Of a DNA stretch of 64,000 nt, positions 53,372-61,961 are shown piece by piece. The notes beneath the pieces were generated by a model. That model worked only from the letters and a program-made list of their open reading frames with translations. It had not been told where the DNA came from and made no database searches. The DNA comes from AAA044-D11 sp965268275. GTDB lineage: Bacteria > Actinomycetota > Actinomycetes > Nanopelagicales > Nanopelagicaceae. The DNA is taken from positions 744,001 through 808,000 of the forward strand of contig OZ254168.1 in assembly GCA_965268275.1 (NCBI GenBank), given 5' to 3'. The position numbers were made by a program, and so were the translations under genes. Positions within the stretch are counted from its first letter, which is position 1; the number at the start of each line of letters is the position of its first letter.

Positions 53372-54187
53372 ATGGATAAAATGAATTCAGGAATCAAGAA
53401 GCTCTCAAGGTATCGCCGCCATCGCTTTGCTGGTCCAGCTCTTTTGATTGTTGCGCTAATTACCCTAGGAACAACATTTCAAGTTGCAAGCGCAGTTCCT
53501 ACATCTGGTCAGAAAGAATCAACTCCAAAATCAACTTTGATTGAAGAAGGTAAACGAATATTCAATCTGGGGTGTTCTACCTGTCACGGACTTAATCTCG
53601 AAGGCAGTGGAATTGCACCATCCTTGATCGGCGTCGGTGGCGCCTCTGTTGATTTCCAAGTTGGAACCGGCCGTATGCCAATGGCCGATATGAGCCAACA
53701 GGCAATGCGTAAGGAGCCGCTTTACTCTGAAGAAGAAACAGCTGCACTCGCCGCATATGTCGCTTCGCTTGCACCAGGTCCAGATGTAATCAATGAAGCG
53801 CAATTAACTTACGAACGCGATGGAAATACTGCAGAAGGTGGCGAACTATTTAGAACTAACTGCGCAATGTGTCACAACTTTGCCGGACAAGGTGGCGCGC
53901 TGACTCAAGGAAAATATGCACCAACCGTTATGGGTGTCGATGCTAAACATATTTATGAAGCAATGATTACCGGACCACAATCGATGCCGGTCTTTAGCGA
54001 TAAAACAATTACTCCAGAAGAGAAACTTTCAATCATCAAATGGATTAAATCAGCGGAGAATGAACCAAACCTAGGTGGCGCTGCACTTGGTCGTGTTGGT
54101 CCAGTAACTGAAGGACTTCTGGTTTGGACTCTTGGACTTGGTTTACTAATTGGAATAGCCGTGTGGCTAACGATGAAGGCGAAATAG
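53372..54187 (+). CDS. qcrC: Cytochrome bc1 diheme cytochrome c subunit
   Basis: A 271-residue membrane-anchored diheme cytochrome c. The N-terminal helix is at about 20-42, heme motifs are CSTCH (68-72) and CAMCH (164-168), and a C-terminal helix lies at about 248-268. In Actinobacteria QcrC replaces soluble cytochrome c and hands electrons directly to CtaC in a bc1-aa3 supercomplex. It lies 22 bp after ctaE and 9 bp before qcrA. Confidence 0.96.
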   Translation: MDKMNSGIKKLSRYRRHRFAGPALLIVALITLGTTFQVASAVPTSGQKESTPKSTLIEEGKRIFNLGCSTCHGLNLEGSGIAPSLIGVGGASVDFQVGTGRMPMADMSQQAMRKEPLYSEEETAALAAYVASLAPGPDVINEAQLTYERDGNTAEGGELFRTNCAMCHNFAGQGGALTQGKYAPTVMGVDAKHIYEAMITGPQSMPVFSDKTITPEEKLSIIKWIKSAENEPNLGGAALGRVGPVTEGLLVWTLGLGLLIGIAVWLTMKAK

Positions 54188-54196
54188 GGTAGAAAA

Positions 54197-55189
54197 ATGT
54201 CGAACGATATTCAGAAATTTCAAGACCCTGGTCTGCCAGAACATGTTCATCGCAAAGCGGATGTAGATCCAAAAGCTGCCGATCGCGCGGAACGTCAAGT
54301 AGCAATTCTTTTTGTTTTATCTGCGCTGTCTACAGTTCTAGCAATCTATGCATATGTTTTTATCAATGATGATATTTTCTTCTTTCTCCCAATCATGGGC
54401 GATACCAATGCTCACCAGCTCTTCCTCGGACTTGGCATGGCTTTCTCTCTTCTATTTATTGGTCTTGGTTTAGTTCATTGGGCAAAAAACTTGATGCCTG
54501 ACACCGAAGTTATTGCCGAGCGCCACGAATTTCGTTCACCCGATGAAGATCGCGAAGATTTTGTAAGAACCGTTAAGGAACAAGCTGGTGCTGCAGGATT
54601 GGGACGTCGCTCTTTAATTAAGCGGACTCTTGGATTGGCGCTTGGTGCATCTGCACTGACCCCAATTGTTCTGCTTCGCGATTTAGGTCCGCTGCCAGGA
54701 AAAGAATTAGAAAAAACTTCATGGAAAACTGGAACGCGTTTAGTGACAGATCCAGGCGATCGACCAATCCGCCCAGAAGATTTAGAAGTTGGAGCAGTAG
54801 CCCAAGTTCTGCCTGAACTTGAGCCGGGCAAAGTGCGCCACTTGTATGACGTCGCTAAGGATGCAGTTCTACTCATACGTCTTCGCCCTTCCGAATTCCA
54901 ACTAGATGCCGAGCGTCTTTCTTGGACCTATGACGGAATTATTGCTTTCTCAAAGATTTGCTCCCACATGGGATGCGCGGTTGCGCTCTACGAACAACAG
55001 ACAAAACATCTACTCTGCCCTTGCCATCAATCAACATTCGATGTCACGCGAGCAGCGAAGGTTATCTTTGGACCTGCTGCAAGACCATTGCCACAACTAG
55101 CAATAACTGTTGATAGCGATGGATATCTAATTGCCCAACAACCATTTAATGAACCTGTCGGACCTAGCTTTTGGGAGCGCTCATCATGA
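54197..55189 (+). CDS. qcrA: Cytochrome bc1 Rieske iron-sulfur subunit
   Basis: A 330-residue actinobacterial-type Rieske protein with three N-terminal helices (about 35-55, 72-95 and 143-160) and cluster-binding CSHMGC (255-260) and CPCHQS (274-279). It takes electrons from menaquinol to the QcrC hemes. A twin-arginine-like GRRSLIKRTLG (136-146) precedes the third helix, as expected for Tat-assisted folding of the cluster domain. Its stop overlaps the qcrB start (ATGA). Confidence 0.96.
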   Translation: MSNDIQKFQDPGLPEHVHRKADVDPKAADRAERQVAILFVLSALSTVLAIYAYVFINDDIFFFLPIMGDTNAHQLFLGLGMAFSLLFIGLGLVHWAKNLMPDTEVIAERHEFRSPDEDREDFVRTVKEQAGAAGLGRRSLIKRTLGLALGASALTPIVLLRDLGPLPGKELEKTSWKTGTRLVTDPGDRPIRPEDLEVGAVAQVLPELEPGKVRHLYDVAKDAVLLIRLRPSEFQLDAERLSWTYDGIIAFSKICSHMGCAVALYEQQTKHLLCPCHQSTFDVTRAAKVIFGPAARPLPQLAITVDSDGYLIAQQPFNEPVGPSFWERSS

Positions 55190-56778
55190 AAAAAGCAGAA
55201 CGCATTGGCGGCAACATTGCCAGTTATGTAGATGATCGCACTGGAGCAGCAAAGTGGCTCCGCAAAAATCTAACCAAGGTCTTCCCAGACCACTGGTCAT
55301 TTATGCTGGGCGAAATTGTTCTCTACTCATTTATTATCTTGCTTCTTTCAGGAACATTCCTGACCTTCTGGTTCGATCCTTCCCAGCGTGAAGTTGTATA
55401 CGAAGGAAGCTACGAACCATTACAAGATATAAAGATGTCAGCTGCATATGCTTCTGCGCTTCATATCTCCTTTGATGTTCGAGGTGGTCTATTGATGCGC
55501 CAGATCCATCACTGGGCTGCGCTTCTTTTCATGGCCGGGATGATCGCGCACTTGATGCGTGTCTTCTTTACTGGCGCCTTCCGCAAGCCTCGTGAAGCTA
55601 ACTGGTTAATTGGTGTTGGACTTGTGACACTAGGAATCGTTGAAGGCTTCCTTGGTTACTCACTTCCAGATGATTTGCTTTCAGGAACTGGAATCCGAAT
55701 TGCTGAAGCAATTATTCAGGCTCTCCCCGTTGTTGGTTCTTACTTAGCATTCTTTGCATTTGGTGGCGCCTTCCCAGGCGAAGCCTTTATTCCAAGAATC
55801 TATACAGTGCACGTTCTCCTATTGCCTGGAATGTTTTTAGCCTTAATCACGATTCACTTAATGTTGGTTTGGTACCAGAAGCACACTCAATATCCTGGTC
55901 CAGGTCGCACAGAAAAGAATGTTGTTGGCTATCCATTAATGCCTATTTACATGGCCAAAGCTGGCGGATTCTTCTTCATCGTATTTGGTGTCACTGCATT
56001 CCTAGGAGCAGTCGCATCTATTAACCCCATCTGGCTCTACGGTCCATACAACCCCGGGCAAGTGTCCGCGGGCTCACAGCCGGACTTTTACATGGGCTGG
56101 CTAGATGGCTTAGTTCGAATGGCTCCCCCACTTGAGAGTTACATATTTGGTTACACAATCTCTTGGAACATTCTGGTTCCAGGATTAATTATTCCCGGTA
56201 TTTTGTTTACCTTGATGGCGCTCTATCCATTTATTGAATCTTGGATGACTGGCGACAAGAGCGAACACCATTTACTGGAGCGCCCACGCAACAATCCAAA
56301 TCGCACTGCTATCGGCTCAATGTCAATTGCATTCATCTTGATCGTGTTAATTAATGGCGGAAATGACATTATTGCTACTCATTTTGACCTGACTATTAAC
56401 CAGATCATGTGGTTCACCAGAATCGGTGTAATTGTTATTCCACCGCTGGTCTTCGTTATTACTAAGAGGATCTGTCTATCGCTGCAACGCGCAGATCGTG
56501 AAAAAGTCTTACATGGTCGCGAAACTGGTCGTTTAGTTATGCTTCCTCATGGCGAATTTGTTGAAGTTCATGAAGAGCTAACTCCTGGCGAGAAGTTCAC
56601 ACTCACCCAGCACCTACAGCCAAAGGCACTTGCTGTTCCTGATGTTGATGAGAATGGTGTGAAGAATCCGCAAGGGATCAAGGGCAAGATTCGTGCGAGA
56701 TTTAGCCAAGCGCATGCCGAGCAGATTCCAGCACCTACTGAGACTGAAGCAAAAGCCCTCGAAGGCGGACACCACTAA
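55186..56778 (+). CDS. qcrB: Cytochrome bc1 cytochrome b subunit
   Basis: About 530 residues with eight-plus helices. Heme-ligand histidines are in ALHISFDVRGGLLMRQIHHWAALLFMAGMIAHLMRV and in the later TVHVLLLPGMFLALITIHLMLVWYQKH. A long C-terminal extension after the helices (VLHGRETGRLVMLPHGEFVEVHEEL) is typical of actinobacterial QcrB. ATG 55186 is used, overlapping the qcrA stop by 4 bp. It is followed by 31 bp and the convergent ctaF. Confidence 0.96.
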   Translation: MKKAERIGGNIASYVDDRTGAAKWLRKNLTKVFPDHWSFMLGEIVLYSFIILLLSGTFLTFWFDPSQREVVYEGSYEPLQDIKMSAAYASALHISFDVRGGLLMRQIHHWAALLFMAGMIAHLMRVFFTGAFRKPREANWLIGVGLVTLGIVEGFLGYSLPDDLLSGTGIRIAEAIIQALPVVGSYLAFFAFGGAFPGEAFIPRIYTVHVLLLPGMFLALITIHLMLVWYQKHTQYPGPGRTEKNVVGYPLMPIYMAKAGGFFFIVFGVTAFLGAVASINPIWLYGPYNPGQVSAGSQPDFYMGWLDGLVRMAPPLESYIFGYTISWNILVPGLIIPGILFTLMALYPFIESWMTGDKSEHHLLERPRNNPNRTAIGSMSIAFILIVLINGGNDIIATHFDLTINQIMWFTRIGVIVIPPLVFVITKRICLSLQRADREKVLHGRETGRLVMLPHGEFVEVHEELTPGEKFTLTQHLQPKALAVPDVDENGVKNPQGIKGKIRARFSQAHAEQIPAPTETEAKALEGGHH

Positions 56779-56809
56779 AAATAGCGGTTGGATAAAACTA
56801 GCAGTTAGG

Positions 56810-57211
56810 TTAGTGAGAGTTGTTTGAAGGCTTTTCGTATTCAAGAACGAAACCAAAAATACTAACTACTAGGCCGCCAACGGCAATAAGTGTTAGCCAC
56901 CAACCGATTATCAGACCTAAACCTGCAAGCACCATGCAGAATGCCAATGGAAGTGGCCACCATGAATGTGGTGAATAGAAGCCAAGTTCGCCGGCAGAAT
57001 CTGAAATCTCTGCAGTTACATTGTCTTCTGGAAGAACATTCCCGAGGCGCTTGTTCGTAAACCAAAGATAGAAGCCAATCAAACCAGCTAAGGCACCCGA
57101 GAGAGCAATCGCTGTAATTCCAACAGCCTCGCCACCAATCAACCAATAAACGACGGTGATAAGCGCATAAAAAACCGCTAGACCATTAAATAACCAGTAA
57201 CCAGTTTTCAT
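56810..57211 (-). CDS. ctaF: Cytochrome c oxidase subunit IV (actinobacterial CtaF)
   Basis: A 133-residue protein with four membrane helices (about 5-25, 32-51, 88-104 and 107-125), beginning MKTGYWLFNGLAVFYALITVVYWL. This matches the small actinobacterial aa3 oxidase subunit encoded with ctaD and ctaC. It lies 2 bp after ctaD on the minus strand. Confidence 0.9.
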   Translation of the reverse strand: MKTGYWLFNGLAVFYALITVVYWLIGGEAVGITAIALSGALAGLIGFYLWFTNKRLGNVLPEDNVTAEISDSAGELGFYSPHSWWPLPLAFCMVLAGLGLIIGWWLTLIAVGGLVVSIFGFVLEYEKPSNNSH

Positions 57212-57213
57212 GC

Positions 57214-58869
57214 TTAATGTCCTTCAGTCTTAATGTGTGGGTAATGAAGATCGAAAGCTGGTCGTTCACTGCGAATACGTGGCATCGATGTGAAGTTGTG
57301 ACGTGGTGGTGGACAAGAAGTTGCCCATTCAAGTGAGGCGCCGTAACCCCAAGGATCGTCTACTCCAACCATTGGAGACTTTCTGGTAATCCAAACATTC
57401 ATAAAGAATGGAATCATTGAAAGCGCCAACAGAACTGAACCAACTGTTGAAATTGTGTTCATTGTTGTAAAGCCATCGGTCGCTAAATAATCTGCGTATC
57501 GACGTGGCATTCCCTTGATTCCTAGCCAGTGTTGGATAAGAAATGTCATATGGAATCCGAAGAACAGAGTCCAGAAGTGAATCTTTCCTAGGCGCTCGTT
57601 CAGCATCTTGCCGGTCATCTTTGGCCACCAGAAATAGAAACCAGCGAACATTGCAAAGACCACAGTTCCAAAGAGCACGTAGTGGAAGTGAGCAACTACG
57701 AAGTAGGAAGCAGATACTGCAAAGTCGAGAGGAGGTGAAGCAAGAATAATTCCGGTTAAACCGCCAAAGAGGAATGTGATCAAGAATCCCATTACCCAGA
57801 GCATTGGAGTATCGAATGAGACGCTGCCACGCCACATCGTTCCGATCCAGTTGAAGAATTTCACGCCAGTTGGAACTCCGATTAGGAATGTCATGAATGA
57901 GAAGAATGGAAGTAAGACCTGACCACTAGCAAACATATGGTGGGCCCAAACCGAAACTGAAAGAGCAGAAATTGCAATTGTTGCTGCAATCAGTCCCTTG
58001 TATCCAAAGATTGGTTTGCGGCTAAAGACCGGCAGAATTTCAGTTGCTATACCGAAGAATGGAAGCGCCAAGATATAAACCTCGGGGTGTCCGAAGAACC
58101 AGAAGAGATGTTGCCAGAGCATGGCTCCGCCGTTGGCTGGATCAAATATGTGCGAGCCAAATAATCTGTCAGATTCCAAAGCTAGGAATGCTGCTGCAAG
58201 AGGTGGGAAAGCAAGCAGAACTAAAATCGAAGTTAGTAGAACGTTCCAAGTAAAGATTGACATGCGGAACATCGTCATTCCTGGAGCGCGCATTGTGAAA
58301 ATAGTTGTAATGAAGTTAACGCCACCAAGAATTGTTCCGATACCGCTAATTGCTAATCCAACAATCCATAAATCGCCACCGATACCTGGTGAGTATTGTG
58401 AATTCGCAAGCGGCGCATAAGCAGTCCACCCGAATGAAGCAGCTCCACCTGGAGTTAAGAATCCGGCAAAAGCCATTAGCCCACCGAAGAGAAAGAGCCA
58501 GTAAGAGAGCATATTCATTCTAGGAAAAGCAACATCTGCTGCGCCAATTTGCAGCGGCATAATTACATTCGCAAAACCAACGAATAATGGAGTCGCGAAC
58601 ATGAGCAACATGATCGTTCCGTGCATTGTAAATACTTGGTTGTATTGCTCGTTAGAGATGAATTGCAGACCAGGACGCGCAAGTTCGGCACGTAAAATCA
58701 ACGCTAATAGCCCGGCAATCAAGAACCAAGCGAATGTTGTATAAAGATAGAGATAACCGATCATCTTGTGGTCAGTTGTAGTAACGATCTTTACAAAACG
58801 CTGGCCCTTAGTGAGCTCCTTCGTTACCGGCGCACCTAAATCCGCTGTTCTGGTTGCGTATGTAGTCAT
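57214..58869 (-). CDS. ctaD: Cytochrome c oxidase subunit I
   Basis: A 551-residue heme-copper oxidase core with twelve helices. CuB ligands are His261 (GHPEVY) and His310-311, and heme ligands are His394 and His396 (VVAHFHYV). D-channel Asp112 (GAADVAFPRMN), Glu263 and K-channel Lys337 (GVPTGVK) are present, so it is an A-type proton pump. Positions 386-387, where canonical enzymes have His-Asp ligands of the Mg/Mn site, read Ser-Ala. It starts 1 bp after ctaC. See the finding on this site. Confidence 0.97.
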   Translation of the reverse strand: MTTYATRTADLGAPVTKELTKGQRFVKIVTTTDHKMIGYLYLYTTFAWFLIAGLLALILRAELARPGLQFISNEQYNQVFTMHGTIMLLMFATPLFVGFANVIMPLQIGAADVAFPRMNMLSYWLFLFGGLMAFAGFLTPGGAASFGWTAYAPLANSQYSPGIGGDLWIVGLAISGIGTILGGVNFITTIFTMRAPGMTMFRMSIFTWNVLLTSILVLLAFPPLAAAFLALESDRLFGSHIFDPANGGAMLWQHLFWFFGHPEVYILALPFFGIATEILPVFSRKPIFGYKGLIAATIAISALSVSVWAHHMFASGQVLLPFFSFMTFLIGVPTGVKFFNWIGTMWRGSVSFDTPMLWVMGFLITFLFGGLTGIILASPPLDFAVSASYFVVAHFHYVLFGTVVFAMFAGFYFWWPKMTGKMLNERLGKIHFWTLFFGFHMTFLIQHWLGIKGMPRRYADYLATDGFTTMNTISTVGSVLLALSMIPFFMNVWITRKSPMVGVDDPWGYGASLEWATSCPPPRHNFTSMPRIRSERPAFDLHYPHIKTEGH

Positions 58870-58870
58870 G

Positions 58871-59635
58871 TTAGGCCACCTTCAAATTGGTTATGTAATC
58901 TTGATATTCGCTTGGTGAAACAACTTTAACTTTGAATAGCATCTGTGAATGAGCTCTTCCACACAAAATGTTGCACCGACCCGGGTAGGTTCCAATTTTA
59001 TTCGCGCTGAACTCTAAATAATTAGTTACGCCTGGAAGATTTTGCATTTGGATCATGAAAGCTGGAATCCAGAATCCATGCACAACATCTGTTGAAGTAA
59101 TTTTGAATTTTACTCGCTCGCCAAGTGGGAGAACAAGTGTTGGTGGCTTTGCTGTCGTTCCAGTAACTATCGGCGCTTCTGGATTATCGCGATAAGTAAA
59201 TTGCCATGACCACTGAAATGCGTTTACATCAATCAAGTGACTAACTTGATCGTCGGAGGAAACTTTAACAATTTTCGCTTCTTTAACGGCGGTGAAATAG
59301 AAGAGCACCGCAACAATAATGAAGGGGATGATTGTGTATGCAACTTCTACGGGAACGTTGTATTGGGTTTGCTTCGGAACTTCATCGCCTTTGCGGCGGT
59401 GACGAAACACTGGCCACATAATTAAAATCGCGGTGAAGACACCAACAACTCCCGCAGCGATCCAAGCACCTTGCCAAAGTGGTAGCGCTTGATCGTTAAC
59501 ACTTGAAACGCCCTTAGGGAATCCCATGCCTGAAATGTTTTCAGTTGAACAAGAGGTTAGGAATGAAATCGACCCGAGAGAGATCATCGTGAAGAGAGTT
59601 CTGGCTAAGGATTTCTTGGTCGGCTTAAAACTCAT
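58871..59635 (-). CDS. ctaC: Cytochrome c oxidase subunit II (CuA)
   Basis: A 254-residue lipoprotein-type subunit II with lipobox LTSC (Cys29), two membrane helices and a cupredoxin domain. CuA ligands Cys221, Cys225, His229 and Met232 are in GRCNILCGRAHSQM, and the second His is in DVVHGFWIPAF. The residue normally Glu between the two cysteines is Ile223. It accepts electrons from QcrC and passes them to CtaD. TATTCT lies 6 nt before the ATG, so the ctaC-ctaD-ctaF mRNA is probably leaderless. Confidence 0.96.
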   Translation of the reverse strand: MSFKPTKKSLARTLFTMISLGSISFLTSCSTENISGMGFPKGVSSVNDQALPLWQGAWIAAGVVGVFTAILIMWPVFRHRRKGDEVPKQTQYNVPVEVAYTIIPFIIVAVLFYFTAVKEAKIVKVSSDDQVSHLIDVNAFQWSWQFTYRDNPEAPIVTGTTAKPPTLVLPLGERVKFKITSTDVVHGFWIPAFMIQMQNLPGVTNYLEFSANKIGTYPGRCNILCGRAHSQMLFKVKVVSPSEYQDYITNLKVA

Positions 59636-59641
59636 TGGGTA

Positions 59642-59647
59642 AGAATA
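59642..59647 (-). promoter_or_regulatory. Putative leaderless -10 element for the ctaC-ctaD-ctaF operon
   Basis: TATTCT on the minus strand ends 6 nt before the ctaC ATG (spacer TACCCA). No Shine-Dalgarno sequence lies close to the start. Confidence 0.6.
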
Positions 59648-59680
59648 TCCCTCGGATTCGCCTCTTTAAGCAGGCGGGAG

Positions 59681-59686
59681 TAGCGT
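59681..59686 (+). promoter_or_regulatory. Putative leaderless -10 element for the desulfurase-like gene
   Basis: TAGCGT is 7 nt before the GTG at 59694. It faces the ctaC promoter; an inverted repeat CGCCT...AGGCG (59659-59676) lies between the two. Confidence 0.4.
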
Positions 59687-59693
59687 TCGATGC

Positions 59694-60752
59694 GTGGTTT
59701 CCATCACCCCGAATTTCCAATCCGAACCCCGGCTCCATGACGCTGCCCGGATGGCGCTACCCCATATTTTTGAGGTCACTTGGCCGGAGCCAACAAAACT
59801 TGGCGCCGATTCCAAGAGCGCTGCCCTTCTTTTAAATGAAGCCCGAGAAACCTTTGCTAGTCATCTGGGAGTTCGCAGTGATGAATTACATTTCTTGGGT
59901 GAGCCCAATTTAGGTTTTCACCTTGGGATTAGCGGGTTGATGTCAGAAGAAAAAATATTGGTCTACGGCAATATTGATCGAATGGAAGTTTTTGCAATCG
60001 CCGAGGGCTATAAATCAAAGATGCTTGAAGTCGACTCTTCTGGTCAGCTTGATTTTTCGGAATTGGGAAGCGACGACGTTCTTTCGATGCAACTCTGCAA
60101 CCGCGAAACTGGAATTATCCAAAATAGTCGACCAAAATCGCCAGATCAGATAACGGGCTTATTCATTGATGCAACTGCTTCAGGAACCAGAATCGGACTT
60201 CCTGAAGACTGGAGCACCGCGCTCTGGGATTCAACCTCATGGGCGGGGCCAAGTGGCCTCGGCGTATTTGCCGTATCGAAGAGCGCTAATTGGAAGAACC
60301 CACTCCCCCATCTAGATGGTCGAATAAATCCTGGACCAGCATCTCTTGCTTTAATCGTTGCCAGCGCATTGGCAATCGATAGTTGGGTTGCGGATGAGAA
60401 GAATCTTGCAGCAAAAATAGCAACGATAAACAGCGATATTCGAAATTACATTTCTACCAATATTCCAGATTCTGATCTTGCACCTGGCGGAGCAGATCAC
60501 TTAATTAGCGCTTCATTTCTTTATGTAAATGCTGAACAACTTGTGACGACACTTGCCGACAAGGGATATGCCGTGGATTCGGGTTCTGCTTGCAGTTCTA
60601 TAAATATGCAACCAAGCCACGTTCTAGCCGCATTAGGTGTTCTAACTCAGGGAAATATTCGACTAACTATTCATCATGCGACAACATTTGAACAGGTCAA
60701 AGAGTTTCTAGAAGTTTTATCCCAGACAATCAGTGAGTTGCGTAGCCGATGA
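59694..60752 (+). CDS. Cysteine-desulfurase-fold protein lacking the PLP lysine
   Basis: A 352-residue protein of the class V aminotransferase/NifS fold. RLHDAARMAL at the N-terminus, CNRETGIIQ (135-143), FIDATASG (157-164), GPSGLGVF (185-192) and the catalytic-Cys loop SGSACSS (296-302) followed by PSHVLAALGVL align with cysteine desulfurases. The position of the conserved His-Lys that precedes this GPxG is Thr181-Ser182, so no Schiff-base lysine is available, and the His that stacks on PLP is also not recognisable. The codons (ACC TCA) are unambiguous. It overlaps the tusA-like gene by 4 bp and is divergent from ctaC. Probably not a conventional desulfurase. Confidence 0.8.
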   Translation: MVSITPNFQSEPRLHDAARMALPHIFEVTWPEPTKLGADSKSAALLLNEARETFASHLGVRSDELHFLGEPNLGFHLGISGLMSEEKILVYGNIDRMEVFAIAEGYKSKMLEVDSSGQLDFSELGSDDVLSMQLCNRETGIIQNSRPKSPDQITGLFIDATASGTRIGLPEDWSTALWDSTSWAGPSGLGVFAVSKSANWKNPLPHLDGRINPGPASLALIVASALAIDSWVADEKNLAAKIATINSDIRNYISTNIPDSDLAPGGADHLISASFLYVNAEQLVTTLADKGYAVDSGSACSSINMQPSHVLAALGVLTQGNIRLTIHHATTFEQVKEFLEVLSQTISELRSR

Positions 60753-60961
60753 TGGTTCTAGATTGCTTTGGAAAACGCTGCCCACTACCGATTATCGAGT
60801 TGGCTAAAGCACTAGCAGATAAGCCGGTTGGCTTTACGTTAACGCTCTTGAGTGATGATCCCGCCTCGCAACCAGACTTAGTTGCTTGGGCGCGAATGAC
60901 CGGAAATTCTGTTGAAACTACTGAGCCAAACACTTTTCAGATTACTAAATTAACCGACTAA
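60749..60961 (+). CDS. TusA-family sulfur carrier protein
   Basis: A 70-residue protein with the TusA/SirA motif LDCFGKRCPLPIIELAKAL, the Cys-Pro-x-Pro being the persulfide-accepting site, and the C-terminal LSDDPASQPDLVAWARMTGN. It would carry sulfur received from a desulfurase to an acceptor pathway. It starts within the stop of the desulfurase-like gene (ATGATGG), so the two are surely co-translated. Its 3' end overlaps adoK by 12 bp. Confidence 0.88.
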   Translation: MMVLDCFGKRCPLPIIELAKALADKPVGFTLTLLSDDPASQPDLVAWARMTGNSVETTEPNTFQITKLTD

Positions 60962-61939
60962 TCTCGGTTCTAGCTTCGCACTCACTTCATTAGCCGCGGC
61001 TTCACCATATGCCTCAGTAAATCGAGTAACGAATTCACTCTTTGTAAATCGATATTCTTGGGTTCCTTTAATCTCGATACAAAATGTCGCAAGCATCGAA
61101 CCTATTTGGGCGCATCTCTCATGACTAAGGCCCCATGCAAGACCAGCAACGAAACCAGAACGAAAACAATCGCCAACGCCAGTTGGATCAATCTTTAGCT
61201 TCTCTCTTGGAACACCAACAGTTATTGGTTCTTTGCCATGTTCTTCGACTCTTGCGCCATCAGAACCAAGGGTAATAACGCGGACCGCAACTTTGCTAAA
61301 AATTTCGGCATCGCTCCATCCAGTCTTTTGGATGGTTAGTGCAAGTTCATATTCATTTAAAAATAAATACTGCGCGCCCTCAATTAATAGTTTGATTGCT
61401 TCGCCATCCATACGAGCCAATTGCTGGGATGGGTCGGCCGCAAATGGAATCCCCATTGTCCGAGCACTTTGACTGTGGCTTAACATCGCATCAGGATCGT
61501 CCGGCGAAATAATTAGTAAATCGAATTTTCCAGTTTTCTCAATTATTGGTGCGAGTTCAATCTCTCTAGCCTCACTCATGGCACCGGGAAAGAAAGATGC
61601 AATTTGATTTAACTCTTGATCAGTTGTCACCATGAAAGATGCCGTTAACAAATCTTTCGAGACCTTTACATAAGTTGTATCAACACCATGTCTAGTCAAC
61701 CAAGAGTCGTAATCCGACCAGTCGGTTCCCACGGCAGCTATGAGATAAGGATTTAAGCCGAGTGCACCAATCCCGAATGCAATATTCGCTGCGGTACCAC
61801 CGCGCCTAACATCCAAGCCATCGACCAAGAACGACAGTGAAACTTTATCCAGCGATCCAGCCACCAAAGAATCCGTGAACTTCCCCGGAAAGGTCATTAA
61901 ATGATCGCGCCCGACAGAGCCAGCGCAAGCAATCTTCAT
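60950..61939 (-). CDS. adoK: PfkB-family adenosine kinase
   Basis: A 329-residue ribokinase-fold kinase. GSVGRDHLMTFPGKF, KVSLSFLVDGLDVRRGGTAANIAFGIGALG, IASFFPGAMSEAREIELA, AADPSQQLARMDGE and the catalytic DPTGVGDCFRSGF closely match the mycobacterial adenosine kinase at the same locus. It would phosphorylate adenosine to AMP, an alternative to the Add-PunA route in this window. It follows erpA by 22 bp on the minus strand and is convergent with tusA. Confidence 0.88.
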   Translation of the reverse strand: MKIACAGSVGRDHLMTFPGKFTDSLVAGSLDKVSLSFLVDGLDVRRGGTAANIAFGIGALGLNPYLIAAVGTDWSDYDSWLTRHGVDTTYVKVSKDLLTASFMVTTDQELNQIASFFPGAMSEAREIELAPIIEKTGKFDLLIISPDDPDAMLSHSQSARTMGIPFAADPSQQLARMDGEAIKLLIEGAQYLFLNEYELALTIQKTGWSDAEIFSKVAVRVITLGSDGARVEEHGKEPITVGVPREKLKIDPTGVGDCFRSGFVAGLAWGLSHERCAQIGSMLATFCIEIKGTQEYRFTKSEFVTRFTEAYGEAAANEVSAKLEPRLVG

Positions 61940-61961
61940 TACTTGTTATTTAACTGTTTGA

